DNA of 31,205 nt from CAKOSP01 sp964370545 (GTDB lineage Bacteria; Bacillota_I; Bacilli_A; RF39; UBA660): contig CAYJJQ010000010.1 of NCBI GenBank assembly GCA_964370545.1, positions 1 through 31,205 of the forward strand, given 5' to 3'. Under the pieces are notes generated by a model. The model saw nothing but the letters and a program-made list of their open reading frames with translations. It made no database searches and was not told where the DNA came from. The translations under genes were made by a program, and so were the position numbers. Below are positions 29,552-31,205 of this stretch, piece by piece. Position 1 is the stretch's first letter, and every line of letters starts with the position of its first letter.

Positions 29552-30325
29552 ATGAAAGGAATCTTAGGACGTAAAGTTGGGATGACTGAAGTATTCACAA
29601 ATGAAGGAAAATTAATTCCTGTAACAGTTGTTGAAGTAACACCAAATGTTGTACTTGAAGTTAAAACTGTTGAAAAACATGGATACAATGCATTAAAACT
29701 AGGCGTAGTAGACAAAAAAGAAAAAAATGCTAATAACTCAGAAATGGGAATAGCAAAAAAAGCAAACACAGCTCCTAAGCGCTTCGTTAAAGAAATAAGA
29801 GATTTTGAAGGCTCTTATAATTTAGGGGATGCAATTGGTGCAGATGTATTTGCTGTAGGAGATGTTGTTGATGCAACTGGAACAAGTAAAGGTAAAGGTT
29901 TCCAAGGGGTAATCAAAAGACATAACCAATCAAGAGGACCAATGAGTCATGGATCACATTTCCATAGATCACCTGGTTCAATGGGTACAATGTTATACAT
30001 GAGAGTGCCAAAAGGTAAAAAATTGCCTGGGCACATGGGAGATGAAACTGTTACTGTTCAAAATTTAGAAATAGTAGAAGTTAATGCTTCTGAAAATTAT
30101 ATTTTAGTGTCAGGAAATATTCCTGGAGCTAAGAACTCAATGGTAGTTATTAAAGCTGCTGTTAAAAATAGTCGTAAAGCTAATCCAAAAGAATTAAAAA
30201 AATATGAAGACGCAATTATTGAAGAGGAAGTTACTATAACTCCAACTGAAATAGAAGATGCGCCAATAGAAACAGAAGTTAATGAAGAAACTACTTTAGT
30301 AACTGAAGAAGAAGCAAGTAACTAG
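29552..30325 (+). CDS. rplC: 50S ribosomal protein L3 with acidic C-terminal extension
   Basis: A 257-residue L3, about 50 longer than the usual 206-210. The ribosomal part (MKGILGRKVGMTEVF; GKGFQGVIKRHNQSRGPMSHGSHFHRSPGSMG; KLPGHMGDETVTVQNLE) is typical and ends near residue 207 (VVIKAAVKN). Thereafter comes a Glu/Thr/Val-rich, low-complexity acidic tail (IIEEEVTITPTEIEDAP to EEEASN). L3 nucleates 50S assembly and reaches the peptidyl-transferase centre. GGAAGG precedes the ATG. The tail's function is unknown. Confidence 0.97.
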   Translation: MKGILGRKVGMTEVFTNEGKLIPVTVVEVTPNVVLEVKTVEKHGYNALKLGVVDKKEKNANNSEMGIAKKANTAPKRFVKEIRDFEGSYNLGDAIGADVFAVGDVVDATGTSKGKGFQGVIKRHNQSRGPMSHGSHFHRSPGSMGTMLYMRVPKGKKLPGHMGDETVTVQNLEIVEVNASENYILVSGNIPGAKNSMVVIKAAVKNSRKANPKELKKYEDAIIEEEVTITPTEIEDAPIETEVNEETTLVTEEEASN

Positions 30326-30344
30326 GCTTTAGAAAGGAATTAAT

Positions 30345-30968
30345 ATGACAAAGATAAGTGTTAAAAACCTAAGTGGTGAAAAAGTAAAAGATTTAACTTT
30401 AAAAGATTCTGTTTGGAACATAGAAGTAAATGACGACTCATTAAAAAAAGCAATCAAGTTACAACTTGATGCTACAAGACAAGGTACAAGAAAAACTAAA
30501 TCTAGAGCGGAAGTATCTGGAGGAGGAAGAAAACCTTGGAAACAAAAAGGAACTGGTAGAGCAAGACAAGGTTCTATTAGATCTGTACAATGGAGAGGCG
30601 GAGGTATTGCTTTTGGTGTAGAACCTCGTGACTATTCATTTAAAATTAATAGAAAAGAAAGAACTCTAGCTTTAAAATCAGCTTTAACATATAAAGTGCT
30701 TGATAAAGAGTTAGTAGTATTAGATAACGTTAATTTATCATCATCTAAAACTAAAGATTTCAAAGAAGTTTTAAGTAAATTAAAACTTGCTAAAAAAATA
30801 TTATTTGTTTTAGCTGAAGATAATGAAAATTTATATTTAGCAGGAAGAAACTTAGCAAATGTTGGATATCTTCTAGCTGATGAAATTAACTGTCGTGACT
30901 TAGTAAATGCTGATGTAGTAGTATTTGATGAAGCTGCAGTTAAACAAGTAGAGGAGGCGCTTAAATAA
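30345..30968 (+). CDS. rplD: 50S ribosomal protein L4
   Basis: A 207-residue L4 of normal length, an assembly protein lining the exit tunnel and, in E. coli, the translational and transcriptional feedback regulator of the S10 operon. The tunnel loop is conserved: TRQGTRKTKSRAEVSGGGRKPWKQKGTGRARQG is all present in residues 45-77, and WRGGGIAFGVEPRDYSFKINRKER follows. AAAGGAA precedes the ATG. The stop shares one base with the rplW start (TAATG). Confidence 0.98.
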   Translation: MTKISVKNLSGEKVKDLTLKDSVWNIEVNDDSLKKAIKLQLDATRQGTRKTKSRAEVSGGGRKPWKQKGTGRARQGSIRSVQWRGGGIAFGVEPRDYSFKINRKERTLALKSALTYKVLDKELVVLDNVNLSSSKTKDFKEVLSKLKLAKKILFVLAEDNENLYLAGRNLANVGYLLADEINCRDLVNADVVVFDEAAVKQVEEALK

Positions 30969-31205
30969 TGAAACATTATAGTGATATTATATATGCACCT
31001 GTAATTACTGAAAAAACAATGGCTTTAAGAGCTGAAAATGTATATGTTTTTAAAACAAACAAAAAAGCAACTAAAGTAAATATTAAAAAGGCTATTGAAG
31101 AAGCTTTTGGTGTTAAAGTAAAAAGTGTTAATACATCAATTACTAAACCTAAAAGAAGAAGAGTAGGAAAATACGCTGGAGAGACTAAAACTTATAAAAA
31201 AGCAA
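30968..31205 (+). CDS. rplW: 50S ribosomal protein L23, 5' part (runs off the window)
   Basis: The first 79 codons of rplW, open to the window end. The start MKHYSDIIYAPVITEKTM is typical of L23, as are VYVFKTNKKATKVNIKKAIEEAF, VKVKSVNT and PKRRRVGKYAGETKTYKKA. L23 sits at the tunnel exit and docks the signal recognition particle and trigger factor. The ATG shares one base with the rplD stop; GAGGAGG in the end of rplD (30951-30957) serves as binding site. The C-terminal quarter is outside the window. Confidence 0.97.
   Translation, partial: MKHYSDIIYAPVITEKTMALRAENVYVFKTNKKATKVNIKKAIEEAFGVKVKSVNTSITKPKRRRVGKYAGETKTYKKA

Noticed and set aside
1..31205. Insertion sequences, prophage genes, tRNA or rRNA genes
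   Set aside because: No transposase, integrase, phage structural gene, cloverleaf or rRNA sequence was recognised anywhere in the window.

Overview
The window is 31.2 kb of AT-rich DNA (clearly below 30% G+C by eye), almost all of it coding and almost all on the + strand. It reads as the origin-proximal part of a small, spore-forming Bacilli genome. Gene order tracks the Bacillus subtilis origin region: gyrB-gyrA, SRP RNA/tadA/dnaX/ybaB/recR/bofA, holB/ricT/trmN6, metG/tatD/3D protein/ksgA/yabG/veg/spoVG, yabP/yabQ/divIC. Very low G+C, short proteins and loss of many intervening genes suggest an uncultured gut-type Bacilli near the Mollicutes/Erysipelotrichia boundary (RF39-like); this taxonomy is inference. 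TGA is used as an ordinary stop (trmN6/pth and pgk/tpi ATGA overlaps), so the mycoplasma code does not apply.

Region 1 (1-3706): end of gyrB, complete gyrA, then about 0.8 kb without genes. That gap holds four perfect 16-bp parS palindromes and two perfect 14-bp Noc-binding-type palindromes. Three of the parS sites sit exactly 160 bp apart, because the first two head tandem copies of a 160-bp repeat. It looks like a compact centromere-like segment.

Region 2 (3707-13585): SRP RNA, tadA, then a tight replication/repair/RNA-processing run: dnaX, ybaB, recR, a minimal bofA, holB, ricT, trmN6, pth, mfd and spoVT. In B. subtilis, pth-mfd-spoVT lies after spoVG; here it has moved upstream.

Region 3 (13586-18895): a glycerophosphodiesterase-like gene with its own promoter and terminator, then a T-box leader with an AUG (Met) specifier controlling a dUTPase-like gene, metG and tatD, followed by a 3D-domain exported protein and ksgA.

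Region 4 (18896-21796): sporulation and division genes yabG (with a sigma-K-like promoter), veg, spoVG, yabP, yabQ and divIC, ending against clpP, the only gene on the minus strand.

Region 5 (21797-28865): a TGS-domain nucleoside kinase and the lower glycolytic genes gap, pgk, tpi and gpmI, interrupted by spo0A, which has 0A-box-like sites upstream. Gap, Pgk and Tpi each carry departures at conserved positions.

Region 6 (28866-31205): a 34-codon remnant resembling the C-terminal motif of PduL, a long hairpin terminator, a strong promoter, a structured leader and the start of the S10 ribosomal protein operon (rpsJ, rplC, rplD, rplW running off the end).

Seven sporulation-linked genes (spo0A, spoVT, bofA, yabG, yabP, yabQ, spoVG) in one window argue that endospore formation is retained in this compact genome. 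The least expected element is the combined parS/Noc-site array next to gyrA.
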